From Capsulimonadaceae bacterium (lineage in GTDB: Bacteria > Armatimonadota > Armatimonadia > Armatimonadales > Capsulimonadaceae): a DNA stretch of 64,000 nucleotides. Both the position numbers and the translations under genes were made by a program. The stretch spans positions 372,001 through 436,000 of the forward strand of contig JARLGU010000019.1 in the NCBI GenBank assembly GCA_031292625.1, read 5' to 3'. How positions within the stretch are numbered: position 1 is the stretch's first letter; each line of letters begins with the position of its first letter. Under the pieces are notes generated by a model. That model saw only the letters and a list, made by a program, of their open reading frames with translations. It was not told the DNA's origin and searched no databases. Positions 16,562 to 25,931 of this stretch are shown here, one piece after another.

Positions 16562-17803
16562 CTATTCGTGATGGGCACGCAGGACAACGCTGGCGTTGTG
16601 ACCGCCAAAGCCAAACGAATTCGACATCGCGTACTCGACGTGCAGCTTTCGGGCGACGTGCGGGACATAATCCAGGTCGCAAGCGTCATCGGGATTGTCC
16701 AGATTAATCGTCGGAGGAACGATGCTGTCACGAATTGCAAGCGCCGCCGCAATGAGTTCAACCGCGCCCGCCGCGCCGAGCAAATGTCCGGTCATCGATT
16801 TTGTGCCGGATATTGCGATCTTTTTTGCGTGTTTCCCAAATACGGTCTTCACCGCGTTCGTTTCGGCGACATCGCCCGCCGGCGTGCTCGTCGCATGCGG
16901 GTTGATGTGCTCAACTTGCTCGGGCACCGCGCCAGCGTCTTCGAGGGCCGCTCGCATGGCCGCCGCCGCGCCGTCGCCGCTAGGAGAAGGCGCTACCATG
17001 TCGTACGCATCGTTGGACATGCCGTAGCCGACGACCTCCGCGTAGATCTGGGCTCCGCGAGCCATCGCATTATCGCGTGCCTCGAGGACAATGACGCCAG
17101 CGCCCTCGCCCAGGATGAAGCCGTCGCGATCACGATCGAAGGGGCGAGATGCCCTCTGCGGATCGTCGTTGCGCCTCGACATTGCGCGCATATTTGAGAA
17201 GCCGGCCATTGCCATGGGCGTGATCGCCGCTTCAGCGCCGCCCGCGACCATGACATCCGCTTTGCCTTCGCGGATCAGCCAAAACGCATCGCCAATGGAG
17301 TTCGTGGAAGTGGCACAGGCCGTGACCGTCGTTTGCGACGGTCCTCGCGCGCCAATAATGCGAGCGACGCTGCCGGTGCCCATATTGGCGATCATCATCG
17401 GGATAAAGAAGGGGCTGATTTTGCCAATTCCTTTCGCGAATCCGATCTCCGCTTCCTTTTCGAGCGTGTTCAAGCCGCCAACCCCGGAGCCGATATGCGT
17501 ACCGACTCGCGGCGCTAGCTCAGGCGTGATCTCCAGCGCGGCGTCTTCCAAAGCCATCTTACTGGCGGCAACTGCGAACTGTGCGAAACGGTCCATTCGA
17601 CGCGCCTCGCGCTTCTCCAGCCATTGTTCAGGAGAAAAATCCCGCACTTCAGCCGCAATTCTCGTCGCGATCTCCGAAAGATCCAATCTGTCGACCAGGA
17701 TAACGCCGGATTTCCCTGCAAGCAGGTTCTTCCAATAGATATCCTTGCCGATGCCAAGCGGCGTGACCGCTCCAATACCAGTAATAACGACCCTTCTACT
17801 CAT
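16562..17803 (-). CDS. fabF: Beta-ketoacyl-ACP synthase II
   Basis: Condenses malonyl-ACP with acyl-ACP during chain elongation. The 413-residue protein is full length, with the thiolase fold and the Cys-His-His triad: Cys in TVTACATSTNSIG (about 164), His in INPHATSTPAGD (about 301) and His in MTGHLLGAAGAVE (about 337). The FGFGGHNAS C-terminal motif is also present. It is the last biosynthetic gene of the yceD-rpmF-plsX-fab operon, 59 bp downstream of acpP. Cytosolic. Confidence 0.97.
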   Translation of the reverse strand: MSRRVVITGIGAVTPLGIGKDIYWKNLLAGKSGVILVDRLDLSEIATRIAAEVRDFSPEQWLEKREARRMDRFAQFAVAASKMALEDAALEITPELAPRVGTHIGSGVGGLNTLEKEAEIGFAKGIGKISPFFIPMMIANMGTGSVARIIGARGPSQTTVTACATSTNSIGDAFWLIREGKADVMVAGGAEAAITPMAMAGFSNMRAMSRRNDDPQRASRPFDRDRDGFILGEGAGVIVLEARDNAMARGAQIYAEVVGYGMSNDAYDMVAPSPSGDGAAAAMRAALEDAGAVPEQVEHINPHATSTPAGDVAETNAVKTVFGKHAKKIAISGTKSMTGHLLGAAGAVELIAAALAIRDSIVPPTINLDNPDDACDLDYVPHVARKLHVEYAMSNSFGFGGHNASVVLRAHHE

Positions 17804-17862
17804 AAATTACGCGCATTCTCACCGGCCGGACGGGACGCCCCGCCTGCCGGTTCCGGCGGCCC

Positions 17863-18105
17863 TTAGGCCGCCTGTCCCTGCTTGGAATCGATATAGCTGA
17901 CGGCGTCTTGCACCGTCGCAATCTTCTCGGCGTCTTCGTCGGGAATTTCGATATCGAATTCCTCTTCCAAGCCCATGATGAGCTCGACGACATCCAGAGA
18001 GTCCGCTCCCAGATCTTCCACGAACGATGCCTGAGGGGTGACCTCATCTTCGCTCACGTCGAGCTGGTCGACGACGACTTTCTTTACCTTATCAAAAGTT
18101 GACAT
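17863..18105 (-). CDS. acpP: Acyl carrier protein
   Basis: An 80-residue acidic four-helix protein. The 4'-phosphopantetheine attachment Ser lies in [13 protein letters not shown] (Ser about 36). Carries acyl intermediates between FabD, FabH, FabG and FabF and to PlsX. Strong SD (AGGAGAACCAC). Located between fabG and fabF, the usual position. Confidence 0.98.
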   Translation of the reverse strand: MSTFDKVKKVVVDQLDVSEDEVTPQASFVEDLGADSLDVVELIMGLEEEFDIEIPDEDAEKIATVQDAVSYIDSKQGQAA

Positions 18106-18191
18106 GTGGTTCTCCTTTTAGTCCCTTTAATTCCTGATAATCGCTCAACCCGGACGCTATCGGGCGTCCGGCAGGCACCTAGCGGCGAACG

Positions 18192-18935
18192 CTAGATGGT
18201 CATTCCCCCGTCAACGGTGATTGTCTGTCCCGTTATGTAATCCGCGGCAGGCGAGCACAAAAATGCAACAACCTTTGCCACGTCGTCTGGATGGCCCAAT
18301 CGACCAGCGGGGATTTGTTTGATGACGGTGTCCTTGAGTTCCGGCTTTAACGCGTCCGTCATTGCGGTTTCGATGAAACCCGGTGCAACGGCATTTACCT
18401 GAATGCCGCGGCTACCGACCTCTTTGGCAACTGTACGCGTAAAACCGATGATGCCAGCTTTTGAAGCCGAATAATTGGCCTGCCCCGGATTGCCGACGAG
18501 GCCCATCACACTGCTGATGTTGATGATCTTACCACGGCGCGCTTTCATCATGGGTCGAATTGCCGCCCGCGTGATGAGGAACGTCCCTTTCAGGTTGGTA
18601 TCCAGCACCGTATCCCAATCATCCTCAGACATCCGCATGAGAAGCGTGTCTCGCGTCGTACCGGCGTTGTTCACTACTATATCCAATGCGCCAAATGATG
18701 TCAAGACCTGCTGGATGAAATTGTCGGCGTCCGCGGCGAGCGCGACGTTTCCTTGAAGCGCAATCGCTTGCCCCCCCGCTGCGACGATCTCGTCAGCAAC
18801 GGCCTGCGCCGCCGCGATCGACGAACGGTTCGCGACCGCTACCTTCGCGCCCTGCGAAGCAAGCTCCAAACAGATTGCTTTGCCAATCCCGGTGCCCCCG
18901 CCTGTTACCAATGCCGACTTGCCGCTCAGTTGCAT
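18192..18935 (-). CDS. fabG: 3-oxoacyl-ACP reductase
   Basis: An NADPH-dependent short-chain dehydrogenase that reduces beta-ketoacyl-ACP. The 247-residue protein has the Rossmann motif TGGGTGIG (about 11-18), NNAG (about 89-92) and the catalytic Ser-Tyr-Lys set in ISSVMG...[10 protein letters not shown] (Tyr about 154). The C-terminal [19 protein letters not shown] is diagnostic. Placed between fabD and acpP in the operon. Confidence 0.96.
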   Translation of the reverse strand: MQLSGKSALVTGGGTGIGKAICLELASQGAKVAVANRSSIAAAQAVADEIVAAGGQAIALQGNVALAADADNFIQQVLTSFGALDIVVNNAGTTRDTLLMRMSEDDWDTVLDTNLKGTFLITRAAIRPMMKARRGKIINISSVMGLVGNPGQANYSASKAGIIGFTRTVAKEVGSRGIQVNAVAPGFIETAMTDALKPELKDTVIKQIPAGRLGHPDDVAKVVAFLCSPAADYITGQTITVDGGMTI

Positions 18936-18950
18936 ATGTTTCCTTCCCGG

Positions 18951-19889
18951 CTACCCCGCCCCGAGCGCCGCTATCGACGCCGCCAGGCTTGACGCATCCT
19001 CGACGTTCACCGCAAGAACTTCCTTAGAAATCCGCCTAACGATGTTGGTTAAGACTTTGCCGCTTCCAATCTCTACAAAAGCGTCGAAGCCGTCCGCCAA
19101 TAAGCGCTCGATCGTCTCTTCCCACCGCACGGGCGACGCAATCTGCAGCGACAGGTTCTCGCGAATCTCGTCCGCCTTCGTCTCGTACGCAGCGGTGACG
19201 TTAGCAACAACCGGTACCTTCGCATCCTGAAACGCCGCCAGCTCCAAGTACCCACGCATCGTATGCACGGCCGGCTGCATCAGGCGCGAATGAAATGCGC
19301 CGGACACCGCCAGCGGAATAATCTTTCGCGCGCCCTTTTCCTTCAGCGCAACGCCCGCTTTGTCCACGCCGCTCTGCTCGCCGCTGATCACGACCTGCCC
19401 TGCGCCGTTCAGATTCGCGACGTCGACATAATCTCCAGCCTCCGTCACGACCGCGCAGACCGCCTGCACATCCACCGCCGGCAGGCCCAAAACCGCAGCC
19501 ATCCCGCCGGGATGCGCGGCGGCCGCCTGACGCATCAACTCGCCGCGCTGTGCGACAAGCGTCACGCCCGTCTCAAAATCCATCACGCCCGCCGCGACAA
19601 GCGCTGCGTACTCTCCGACGCTGTGCCCGGCAGTTGCCGACGGAGTAATGCCGGCAGCTTCCACTGCTCGCAACGCCGCAACGCTTACCGCAAAGAGCGC
19701 CGGCTGCGTAATGTTCGTCGCGCGCAGCTTGTCATCGGGCCCCTCAAAGCACAATGCACTCAGATTGTAGCCAAGGACGGCATCCGCCTCATTCAATACC
19801 GCCGCCGCCTGCTCGTTGTTCGCGTACAGGTCAGCGCCCATGCCTACCGCTTGCGAGCCCTGCCCAGGAAAAAGAAACGCCAGCTTCAC
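18951..19889 (-). CDS. fabD: Malonyl-CoA:ACP transacylase
   Basis: Transfers malonyl from CoA to ACP. A 312-residue protein with the N-terminal FLFPGQGSQAVGM, the nucleophile in GHSVGEYAAL (Ser about 90), the Arg in QRGELMRQ and the His in SGAFHSRLM. The start is GTG 19887-19889, which overlaps the stop of the upstream alpha-galactosidase gene as GTGA, so its translation should depend on that gene. Confidence 0.96.
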   Translation of the reverse strand: MKLAFLFPGQGSQAVGMGADLYANNEQAAAVLNEADAVLGYNLSALCFEGPDDKLRATNITQPALFAVSVAALRAVEAAGITPSATAGHSVGEYAALVAAGVMDFETGVTLVAQRGELMRQAAAAHPGGMAAVLGLPAVDVQAVCAVVTEAGDYVDVANLNGAGQVVISGEQSGVDKAGVALKEKGARKIIPLAVSGAFHSRLMQPAVHTMRGYLELAAFQDAKVPVVANVTAAYETKADEIRENLSLQIASPVRWEETIERLLADGFDAFVEIGSGKVLTNIVRRISKEVLAVNVEDASSLAASIAALGAG

Positions 19890-21670
19890 GCCTTCGGCCT
19901 CCCGTTCGATACGACGGCGTATCCTGCCGGCGGGATGTCCAGCTTCGCGATTTCGCCATCGCCAAGACGTGTGCCGCCACTTGAAACCGGATCGCCGAAT
20001 ACGTTATAAATCGTCGCGGTCGAGTTGGCGTCAAAACCGCCGTCGAGTATCACGCCGTTCGTTCGCGCGGCGTTTACGACGATCCACTCGTCTACGGCCT
20101 TTCTGCCAGCCTTCACGATGCCCGCGCCGTAGTTGACCGAAATCCGCGTCGCCCCCGCTTGCGCGCTAACGACGGGATAGAGCAACTCGGGCGACGTTGG
20201 TTCGATCGGCGCGTCCAGAAGAACAGCGCGATATTTGAGCCAGAACCCCAGCCAGAACCGCACCATGCGCGCATGGTCAGCCGGGAGGTTGTCCAACATC
20301 ACCGATATCTGCGGCACCGAGAACAAGATGTTCAAAATCTGTAACGCCGCGCTCTCGACGGGCTCGGCGGGATGCCACATCAGCATATCCGCGTGCGTCG
20401 CCGTACTCCCCGCAAGCAGCCGGATATCGACGATATGCACCCGGTTTTGCACGGCATCGTCCGGACAATCGCCGCTGCGGAACATGTTGCCGTACTTGCG
20501 CATCAGCGGACCGATGTACGATTGGCGGAACTCAATGCAGATGTCCGGCTTGAGCGCGCTTAGACGCGCGATGACATCGGAGAGCAACCGGTCGGCCGCC
20601 TCGGGAACGCCCGCGAAATCGGCCTCGCCGGGATGCAACGGCGGCTGGGCATCGATCCGGAATGTGTCCACGAAATCCAGCTTGAACCCATCAAGATCCC
20701 AATCACGCACAGCCTTCTCGTAAACGCCGATCAGGTATTCCCGCACATCCGGGTAGCGCGGATCAAGCACGCCCAGGACGCCAGGATGGTGGTGCGGACG
20801 CAAAACCTTCTCTTGGAATCGCGCCCAGGCATCGGAGTGAACGCCGACAAAGGGCACCGAGTACCAAAGAATATACTTCAGGCCAATCTCGTGAACGCGT
20901 GCAACATGTGCTCGCATGTCCGGGATTTTGGTCTCACACACGCGCCAGTCGCCGCAATAGGCGTAGCCGCGCTCGTTGTTATCGGTTTGCCAGCCGTCGT
21001 CCACAATCACGGCCTCGCAGCCGAGTTCCTTGGCAAGGCGACACTGCTTTTCAATCCCGGCGGGGTCCACGTGCTGGTGAAAGCTGTACCAGCTGGAATA
21101 CATCGCCAAACGCGCAGGCGCGGGAACGGGCGCGGGCTTATACTCCGGCATCGCCTCCCACCAGGCGCGCACGTCGTCCAGCGCAGATGCGAACGGCGTC
21201 ACCCGGCGGTCAATACGCAACGTCACTTCGTAGCGATCGAAGGCGCGAGCGACCTGCTCGAACAAGATCGCCCCACACTCAAGCAAGCCGGTTTCTTCAA
21301 CGACATGCGCGCGCAGCTTCACCGGGTTCATGGCGTCGGACAACGCGAGCGTCAGGCGGCTCAGACCGTCGCCGCCGAAGGCCGTAACAACCGGCGCGCT
21401 CGACGTTGCGCTCGATGCCTTGCCCGGAGACCAGTCAGGCGGAAGAGAGCGGTTCCTCTCGGCAGACGGCGACCATAGGCCGGTCATATCCACGCATGGA
21501 ACGAAAAACTTCAGGGTCAGCTTGCCAGGCTTCGCAGGCGCGGACGCGACCAAACTCAGCGTGACGAGCTCCACTCCATCCTGCTCGCAAGCGGCAGACA
21601 GCGTAGCCACAAAGGGCGCCGTGTCCCCAATCAGTTGCACTCTATTTTCGCCAGCCGTAACGACTGTCAT
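19886..21670 (-). CDS. Alpha-galactosidase-like glycoside hydrolase, GH36/GH27 clan
   Basis: A 594-residue protein with an N-terminal beta domain (about 1-170), a (beta/alpha)8 barrel (about 190-480) and a C-terminal beta domain. Clan GH-D marks are AVIVDDGWQ (about 220-233), DGFKLDFVDTF with the nucleophile Asp (about 332), and the acid/base region RSGDCPDD (about 398-405). No signal peptide, so cytosolic. It starts at ATG 21668-21670 (ATGA overlap with fabH) and ends in a GTGA overlap with fabD, so it is coupled on both sides inside the fatty-acid operon. The earlier in-frame start eight codons upstream lies inside fabH. The true substrate (alpha-galactoside, or a glycolipid) is unknown. 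Confidence 0.88.
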   Translation of the reverse strand: MTVVTAGENRVQLIGDTAPFVATLSAACEQDGVELVTLSLVASAPAKPGKLTLKFFVPCVDMTGLWSPSAERNRSLPPDWSPGKASSATSSAPVVTAFGGDGLSRLTLALSDAMNPVKLRAHVVEETGLLECGAILFEQVARAFDRYEVTLRIDRRVTPFASALDDVRAWWEAMPEYKPAPVPAPARLAMYSSWYSFHQHVDPAGIEKQCRLAKELGCEAVIVDDGWQTDNNERGYAYCGDWRVCETKIPDMRAHVARVHEIGLKYILWYSVPFVGVHSDAWARFQEKVLRPHHHPGVLGVLDPRYPDVREYLIGVYEKAVRDWDLDGFKLDFVDTFRIDAQPPLHPGEADFAGVPEAADRLLSDVIARLSALKPDICIEFRQSYIGPLMRKYGNMFRSGDCPDDAVQNRVHIVDIRLLAGSTATHADMLMWHPAEPVESAALQILNILFSVPQISVMLDNLPADHARMVRFWLGFWLKYRAVLLDAPIEPTSPELLYPVVSAQAGATRISVNYGAGIVKAGRKAVDEWIVVNAARTNGVILDGGFDANSTATIYNVFGDPVSSGGTRLGDGEIAKLDIPPAGYAVVSNGRPKA

Positions 21671-22674
21671 ACCGACGATCCCTTCGCGGTCCATTCGATC
21701 ACGTTCGCGCCCCAGGTCAGCCCAGCGCCGAACCCGACGGTCACAACGATATCTCCCGCGTGAATTCGGCCCGCGCGAACCGCCTCGTCGAGAGCAAGCG
21801 GTATCGATGCAGCGGACGTATTGCCATATTTGTCGAGATTGATAAAAACCTTGTCGAACGGCAGTGCGAGGCGCTTCGCCGCACTTTCGATAATCCGGAT
21901 GTTAGCCTGATGCGGCACGAAGAGCGAGATATTGTCCGGCGTCAACCCGCATTGGCTAAGAGCCTTGATTACCGCCTCGCCCATCACCTGAACTGCAAAA
22001 CGGTACACTTCGCGTCCGTTCATAATCATGCAGTTCCGGTTCGCTTCGAGCGTCGCCGGCGTATTTGGCTCACGATATCCGCCTGCCGGAATGTAAAGAA
22101 GGTTTGCCCCTGCCCCGTCCGCGCCGAGGTACGAAGATAGCACGCCGCCCTTTTCGACCGGTCCAAGGACGACGGCTCCTGCGGCATCGCCGAATAACAC
22201 GCAGACTGCTCGATCGTTCCAGTTTACCGTCCGCGACATCACTTCCGCGCCAATGACCAGAGCGCGGCGATATGCGCCGCCCCGCAACGCCTGCGTCGCG
22301 ATGTCGAGCGCATACGCAAATCCTGAGCAGGCCGCGTTAAGATCGAAAGCCGCCGCCTTTGTCGCTCCCAATGCCGCCTGAACGATTACAGCCGTTGCCG
22401 GCATTAAGCGATCGGGGGTACAGGTGGCGACAATCAGCAGGTCAACCTCGTCCGCGGAGACATTCGCGTCGTCAAGCGCGGCTCGCGCGGCGCCAATCGC
22501 AAGATCCGATGTCGCCTCATTGTCGGCCGCGATCCGGCGGGCGACGATCCCCGTCCGCGAACGAATCCATTCGTCAGACGTATCGAGGCGCTTCTCAAGA
22601 TCAAAATTCGTGACAACGTTGTCCGGCACCTGGGAGCCCGTGCCCAAAATGCCAACCGATGTTAACCCAGTCAT
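21667..22674 (-). CDS. fabH: Beta-ketoacyl-ACP synthase III
   Basis: Starts fatty-acid synthesis by condensing acetyl- or branched acyl-CoA with malonyl-ACP. 335 residues; Cys in NAACSGFAYA (about 116), His in PHQANIRI (about 254) and Asn in KYGNTSAAS (about 284) make the triad. N-terminal TGSQVPDNVVTN and the DTSDEWIRSRTGI motif are typical. Overlaps plsX and the alpha-galactosidase gene by ATGA on both sides. Confidence 0.97.
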   Translation of the reverse strand: MTGLTSVGILGTGSQVPDNVVTNFDLEKRLDTSDEWIRSRTGIVARRIAADNEATSDLAIGAARAALDDANVSADEVDLLIVATCTPDRLMPATAVIVQAALGATKAAAFDLNAACSGFAYALDIATQALRGGAYRRALVIGAEVMSRTVNWNDRAVCVLFGDAAGAVVLGPVEKGGVLSSYLGADGAGANLLYIPAGGYREPNTPATLEANRNCMIMNGREVYRFAVQVMGEAVIKALSQCGLTPDNISLFVPHQANIRIIESAAKRLALPFDKVFINLDKYGNTSAASIPLALDEAVRAGRIHAGDIVVTVGFGAGLTWGANVIEWTAKGSSV

Positions 22675-23684
22675 GCGGCGTGACGCTCACCAGTGATCGT
22701 GGGGAGTTCCTTCTTAATAGCTGTGACATATCCGGACTTAGCGGCAGAAATCGTCGTGCGCACCGCATTGGCGATCGCTCGCGCCTTGGAGCGGCCGTGC
22801 GAAATAATGCTGACGCCATTAACGCCCACTAGCGGCGCCCCGCCGCGCTCCGCGTAGTCTAGCTTGCGGAGAAGCGAGTAGAGCACGGGCTGCATTTTAA
22901 TGAGCAGATCCCCTTCCATCGAATCCAACTCCGTCATTAACAAACCGAGGATCATCTCGGCCATGCCTTCGCCGGTCTTCAGAAGCACGTTGCCGACAAA
23001 GCCATCACAGATGATGACATCCGTCGTGTGCTCGAAGACATCCTTGCCTTCGACGTTCCCCTTGAAGCGGAGCGAACTGTTCTTAAGAAGAGCATGCGTC
23101 GCTTTCGTCAGGTCGTTGCCCTTGCTTTCTTCGGAGCCGACGCTCAGGAGACCGATCGTCGGTTCGGGAATCCCCATCACCTTTTCGGCGTAAACAGCCC
23201 CCATCAGCGCAAACTGGAGGAGGTTCTCCGGCGTACATTCGACGTTCGCCCCCGCATCGAGCAGAAGCGAGTCGCCCTTAAGCGTGGGAAGCTGGGTCGC
23301 AATCGCAGGGCGGTCGATTCCAGGAATCCGCCCGATGCCGAGAGTCGCCATCGCCATCGCCGCGCCGGTGTTGCCGGCGGAAATCGTTCCGTCGACCTCG
23401 CCGTCCTTAACCATGCGACCACAGATCACGAGAGACGAATCCCGCTTCTTGCGAATCGCGTGCGCAGGGTGCTCGTCCATGGCGATGACCTCGGAGGCAT
23501 GCTGGACCACGATATGCTCGTTGCCCGCGCCTCCTAGTTCGCACAGAATCGTCCGGAGGCGCTCCTGGTCGCCGACCAAAATGACGTCGTCGTTGAATTC
23601 CGGCTGCGAGGCGAGTTCGACAACGCCGCGCACGACTTCCCCCGGAGCGTAATCGCCCCCCATGGCGTCAACTGCGATGCGCAT
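22671..23684 (-). CDS. plsX: Phosphate acyltransferase PlsX
   Basis: Converts acyl-ACP to acyl-phosphate for phosphatidic acid synthesis. 337 residues with the signature N-terminus IAVDAMGGDYAPGEVV, then SAGNTGAAMAMA, DAGANVE and NVLLKTGEGMAEM. Peripheral membrane enzyme. It follows rpmF by 6 bp and overlaps fabH by 4 bases. The rpmF-plsX-fabH-fabD order is widespread in bacteria. Confidence 0.97.
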   Translation of the reverse strand: MRIAVDAMGGDYAPGEVVRGVVELASQPEFNDDVILVGDQERLRTILCELGGAGNEHIVVQHASEVIAMDEHPAHAIRKKRDSSLVICGRMVKDGEVDGTISAGNTGAAMAMATLGIGRIPGIDRPAIATQLPTLKGDSLLLDAGANVECTPENLLQFALMGAVYAEKVMGIPEPTIGLLSVGSEESKGNDLTKATHALLKNSSLRFKGNVEGKDVFEHTTDVIICDGFVGNVLLKTGEGMAEMILGLLMTELDSMEGDLLIKMQPVLYSLLRKLDYAERGGAPLVGVNGVSIISHGRSKARAIANAVRTTISAAKSGYVTAIKKELPTITGERHAA

Positions 23685-23690
23685 GCGGCA

Positions 23691-23906
23691 TCAAGCCTCT
23701 TCCGTCTGGGGCTGCTTCACTTCGATGTCGATGACCTTGCGAGATCGGGCGCCATCGCCGTAGTAGCCACAAGACGGGCAGGCGTAGTGGTCCAACCGCT
23801 TCTCGCTGCATCGCGGGCAAACCGACAGAGTCGGCGGGGTCAACTTGTAATGTGTCCGGCGCTTTCGCGTACGCGCGTTGGAGTGGCGCCTTTTGGGTAG
23901 AGGCAT
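23691..23906 (-). CDS. rpmF: 50S ribosomal protein L32
   Basis: A 71-residue basic protein with the canonical start MPLPKRRHSNARTRKRR and a zinc ribbon (VCPRC at about 40 and ACPSCGYY at about 53). The four-Cys form is kept. It carries a longer acidic tail (EVKQPQTEEA) than most L32. Strong position marker next to yceD and plsX. Confidence 0.97.
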   Translation of the reverse strand: MPLPKRRHSNARTRKRRTHYKLTPPTLSVCPRCSEKRLDHYACPSCGYYGDGARSRKVIDIEVKQPQTEEA

Positions 23907-23921
23907 GATCGAAATCTCCTG

Positions 23922-24470
23922 TTAACGATTTGGTTCCTGTCGGAAAAGCTCGGGAAGCGCCGCGAACGGCCGGTATGTCCCGTCGGGAGCGCAAGTACAC
24001 GCACCCTTATTATTGTTCTTGCCGCATGTGGGACACAAGCCCTGACAATCCTCGCGACAGAGGATGCTCCACGGCGCCGTCAAAATGGCGGCTTGCCTAA
24101 TGAGGAGGCCCAGATTCATTACGGGACCATCGAAGAGCCCCTCGGGCAGCTCGTTCTCCTCATCTTGAACGACCATCGGTATGACGTCGTGATAATGCGC
24201 GGTCTCCACCTCGGCCAGACTGTATTGTTCTTCGATCTCGGCGCGGATCGGTTGACGAACCTCCACCAGACATCGAGCACATTCTAACTCTAGCGTCGTA
24301 TCGAACGCTCCACGCACTAAAAGCAGACGCCCAGCATTGGTGACCGTGACGCTGCCGATCAGCGGCGACACAAACTCAACATCCTCGTCCTCGTAGGGCG
24401 CCTCATCGATCTCGTATCGCTGATGCATCCCCACGGTGCGCAAGATTTCCGACAAATCGAGACGTAGCAT
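23922..24470 (-). CDS. YceD (DUF177) family protein
   Basis: A 182-residue DUF177 protein, the usual partner of rpmF and implicated in 23S rRNA or L32 accumulation. The core ARCLVEVRQPIRAEIEEQY (about 75-95) and the C-terminal Cys cluster LCREDCQGLCPTCGKN plus CTC are typical. ATG 24468-24470 is preferred because AGGA lies 8 nt upstream; a GTG six codons earlier has no SD. First gene of the large lipid operon. Confidence 0.93.
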   Translation of the reverse strand: MLRLDLSEILRTVGMHQRYEIDEAPYEDEDVEFVSPLIGSVTVTNAGRLLLVRGAFDTTLELECARCLVEVRQPIRAEIEEQYSLAEVETAHYHDVIPMVVQDEENELPEGLFDGPVMNLGLLIRQAAILTAPWSILCREDCQGLCPTCGKNNNKGACTCAPDGTYRPFAALPELFRQEPNR

Positions 24471-24531
24471 CCGTGTCGTCCTAATCACCGTCGGAAACGG
24501 GCTAACGCAGCCTTCGTAACGGCGTCAGGAG

Positions 24532-24537
24532 ATTATA
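24532..24537 (-). promoter_or_regulatory. Candidate -10 box of the yceD-rpmF-plsX-fab operon
   Basis: Minus-strand TATAAT (forward ATTATA), 61 nt upstream of the yceD ATG, with GGG before it. No -35 at the right distance. It is the only strong -10 before the operon. Confidence 0.5.
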
Positions 24538-24641
24538 CCCTGTGCTGTCACCGATTGCGCGGGGATTTTTGAAGAGTGCGGAGGTAATCGTACTAGAAAC
24601 ACGCATCGCGCAACCGCGTCGCTCCCTGAAACGAGAAGCTA

Positions 24642-24857
24642 AGAGCGTGTGTAGAACTTGTAAGACGGCTCCCCGGCCGCCGTGGCCGCTTTTGATAGAG
24701 GGCCGTCACAGCGCTTTCACTGCTTCACGATGTGCGCTGCAATCGGCCCCGGGCGGCAAAAGGCTGTACGCGTGTTGACGAGGCATCGTAAATCACCGCC
24801 GTGAACGAGGCGCGGGCAAAAAATTGCCCCGGCGGCACGAGCCGTCCTGAATCTTTC
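24642..24857. repeat. Dispersed TIR-flanked repeat element, short copy (one 93-bp-type unit)
   Basis: Copy 1 of an element also found at 60139-60555. An 8-bp inverted repeat GACGGCTC (24664-24671) / GAGCCGTC (24839-24846) bounds 183 bp. The left 89 bp align without gaps to copy 2 (about 84% identity by eye), then one unit of about 89 bp (from 24753). A hairpin GGGCAA-AAAA-TTGCCC lies where copy 2 has CCGGTC-CGT-GACCGG. Outer flanks AGAGCGTGTGTA (left) and CTGAATCTTT (right) are shared. No transposase. A 78-codon + strand frame across it is not convincing. It may be a MITE-like element or a structured RNA. Confidence 0.8.
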
Positions 24858-25028
24858 TCGCAATACGCCCGTCGATTACACACAACTCAAAGATGCTAAG
24901 CTCGCTTCCCCTACCCCCTATACAACGGGGTTTGGCAACCGCCCGAGATCGCGCTTTGCCGATCGATGGCCCGGCGCACAGGCGGCAGACAGAAGGTCGC
25001 CGTCATTCTTTAGGTCCTCAGGATCCGC
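24858..25028. other. Gene-free stretch between repeat copy 1 and the prepilin-like gene
   Basis: I see no coding frame. A short imperfect inverted repeat (ACCCC...CGGGGT, about 24910-24930) without a T-run could be a weak terminator for the prepilin gene. Confidence 0.3.
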
Positions 25029-25907
25029 CTAATGCACGGAGAACGTAGCGGCGTACTGATAGGCTTGGGAGCTTGACGTCAAGTTACAGCCAACCTTGGG
25101 AGCGGCGTAGTTTAAGCTCGGAGGACAAGCGGCGGGCTGACTGCCCACAATGTCCTGCCCGGCGCCTACGGCGCTTCCATTGAGCCACTTGGCGTGGCAA
25201 TCGCACATCAGCCAGTTTGAACCGTTTTGATGGCGTCCATATTGTCCCATGAAGAAAGAATTGCCCGAGGCGATATCCAGAGGGTTGTTGTCGACCGTCG
25301 CGGGCGGACCGATAGCGGAGGCGTTCGCCAGAACTCCCGTCGCATATTTCAAGCTGCTCGATGTTGTGCTGCCGGAGATTGCATTGCCGCCGTCAAGCGT
25401 ATTCCAAGCAACATTCGATGTCCCCCACCCTGCGGGAGAGCTTTGCTCGCCCGCAGCGAGCGTAAAACCGGAGCAGTCCATCACCTCGAACAGCAGGACA
25501 GTCTGCGCAGGACCGGCCATCATCGAAACCTGAGCCGGCGCCGGCGGCGTGGATCCCGAGTTCGTCTCGGCGGAAAGATTGGCGTTCACGCCGTACGAGA
25601 CGACATCGATGGGGTTCGTGTCGTCCGGACACAAATAAGCCTTTGTCGTCTTAACATATGGCAAGATTTGCCCTGCCCAGCCTAACCCTCTACCTAATAT
25701 CCACGTCCCGCACGGAACGCATTCGTCGTAGTCTTGTTCGTACTGAGTGTAGGCCAAACCGAGTTGCTTGAGGTTGGACAAGCAGGCCGTCCCGCGCGCC
25801 TTCTCCCGAGCCTGCGCGAACACGGGAAACAATATCGCCGCCAAAATAGCAATAATAGCGATAACAACGAGAAGCTCGATAAGTGTAAAACCGCGTCCTT
25901 GCTTCAC
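25029..25907 (-). CDS. DUF1559/H-X9-DG prepilin-like protein
   Basis: A 292-residue protein with the type IV prepilin N-terminus [19 protein letters not shown] (cleavage/methylation before Phe, about residue 7) and an extra-cytoplasmic domain. Family marks are [16 protein letters not shown] and the C-terminal [16 protein letters not shown] that follows a RHQNGSN (H-X9-DG-like region). The family is expanded in Planctomycetes and Armatimonadota and is thought to form pseudopilus-type surface structures. GTG start with SD GGGAGGCAGCT. It lies 24 bp downstream of a LacI gene on the same strand, so is likely co-regulated. Confidence 0.92.
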   Translation of the reverse strand: MKQGRGFTLIELLVVIAIIAILAAILFPVFAQAREKARGTACLSNLKQLGLAYTQYEQDYDECVPCGTWILGRGLGWAGQILPYVKTTKAYLCPDDTNPIDVVSYGVNANLSAETNSGSTPPAPAQVSMMAGPAQTVLLFEVMDCSGFTLAAGEQSSPAGWGTSNVAWNTLDGGNAISGSTTSSSLKYATGVLANASAIGPPATVDNNPLDIASGNSFFMGQYGRHQNGSNWLMCDCHAKWLNGSAVGAGQDIVGSQPAACPPSLNYAAPKVGCNLTSSSQAYQYAATFSVH

Positions 25908-25931
25908 AGCTGCCTCCCTTATCTCGTAAAA

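Noticed and set aside
24542-24778. 78-codon + strand frame across repeat copy 1
   Set aside because: It spans the repeat head without an SD, and composition is not protein-like.
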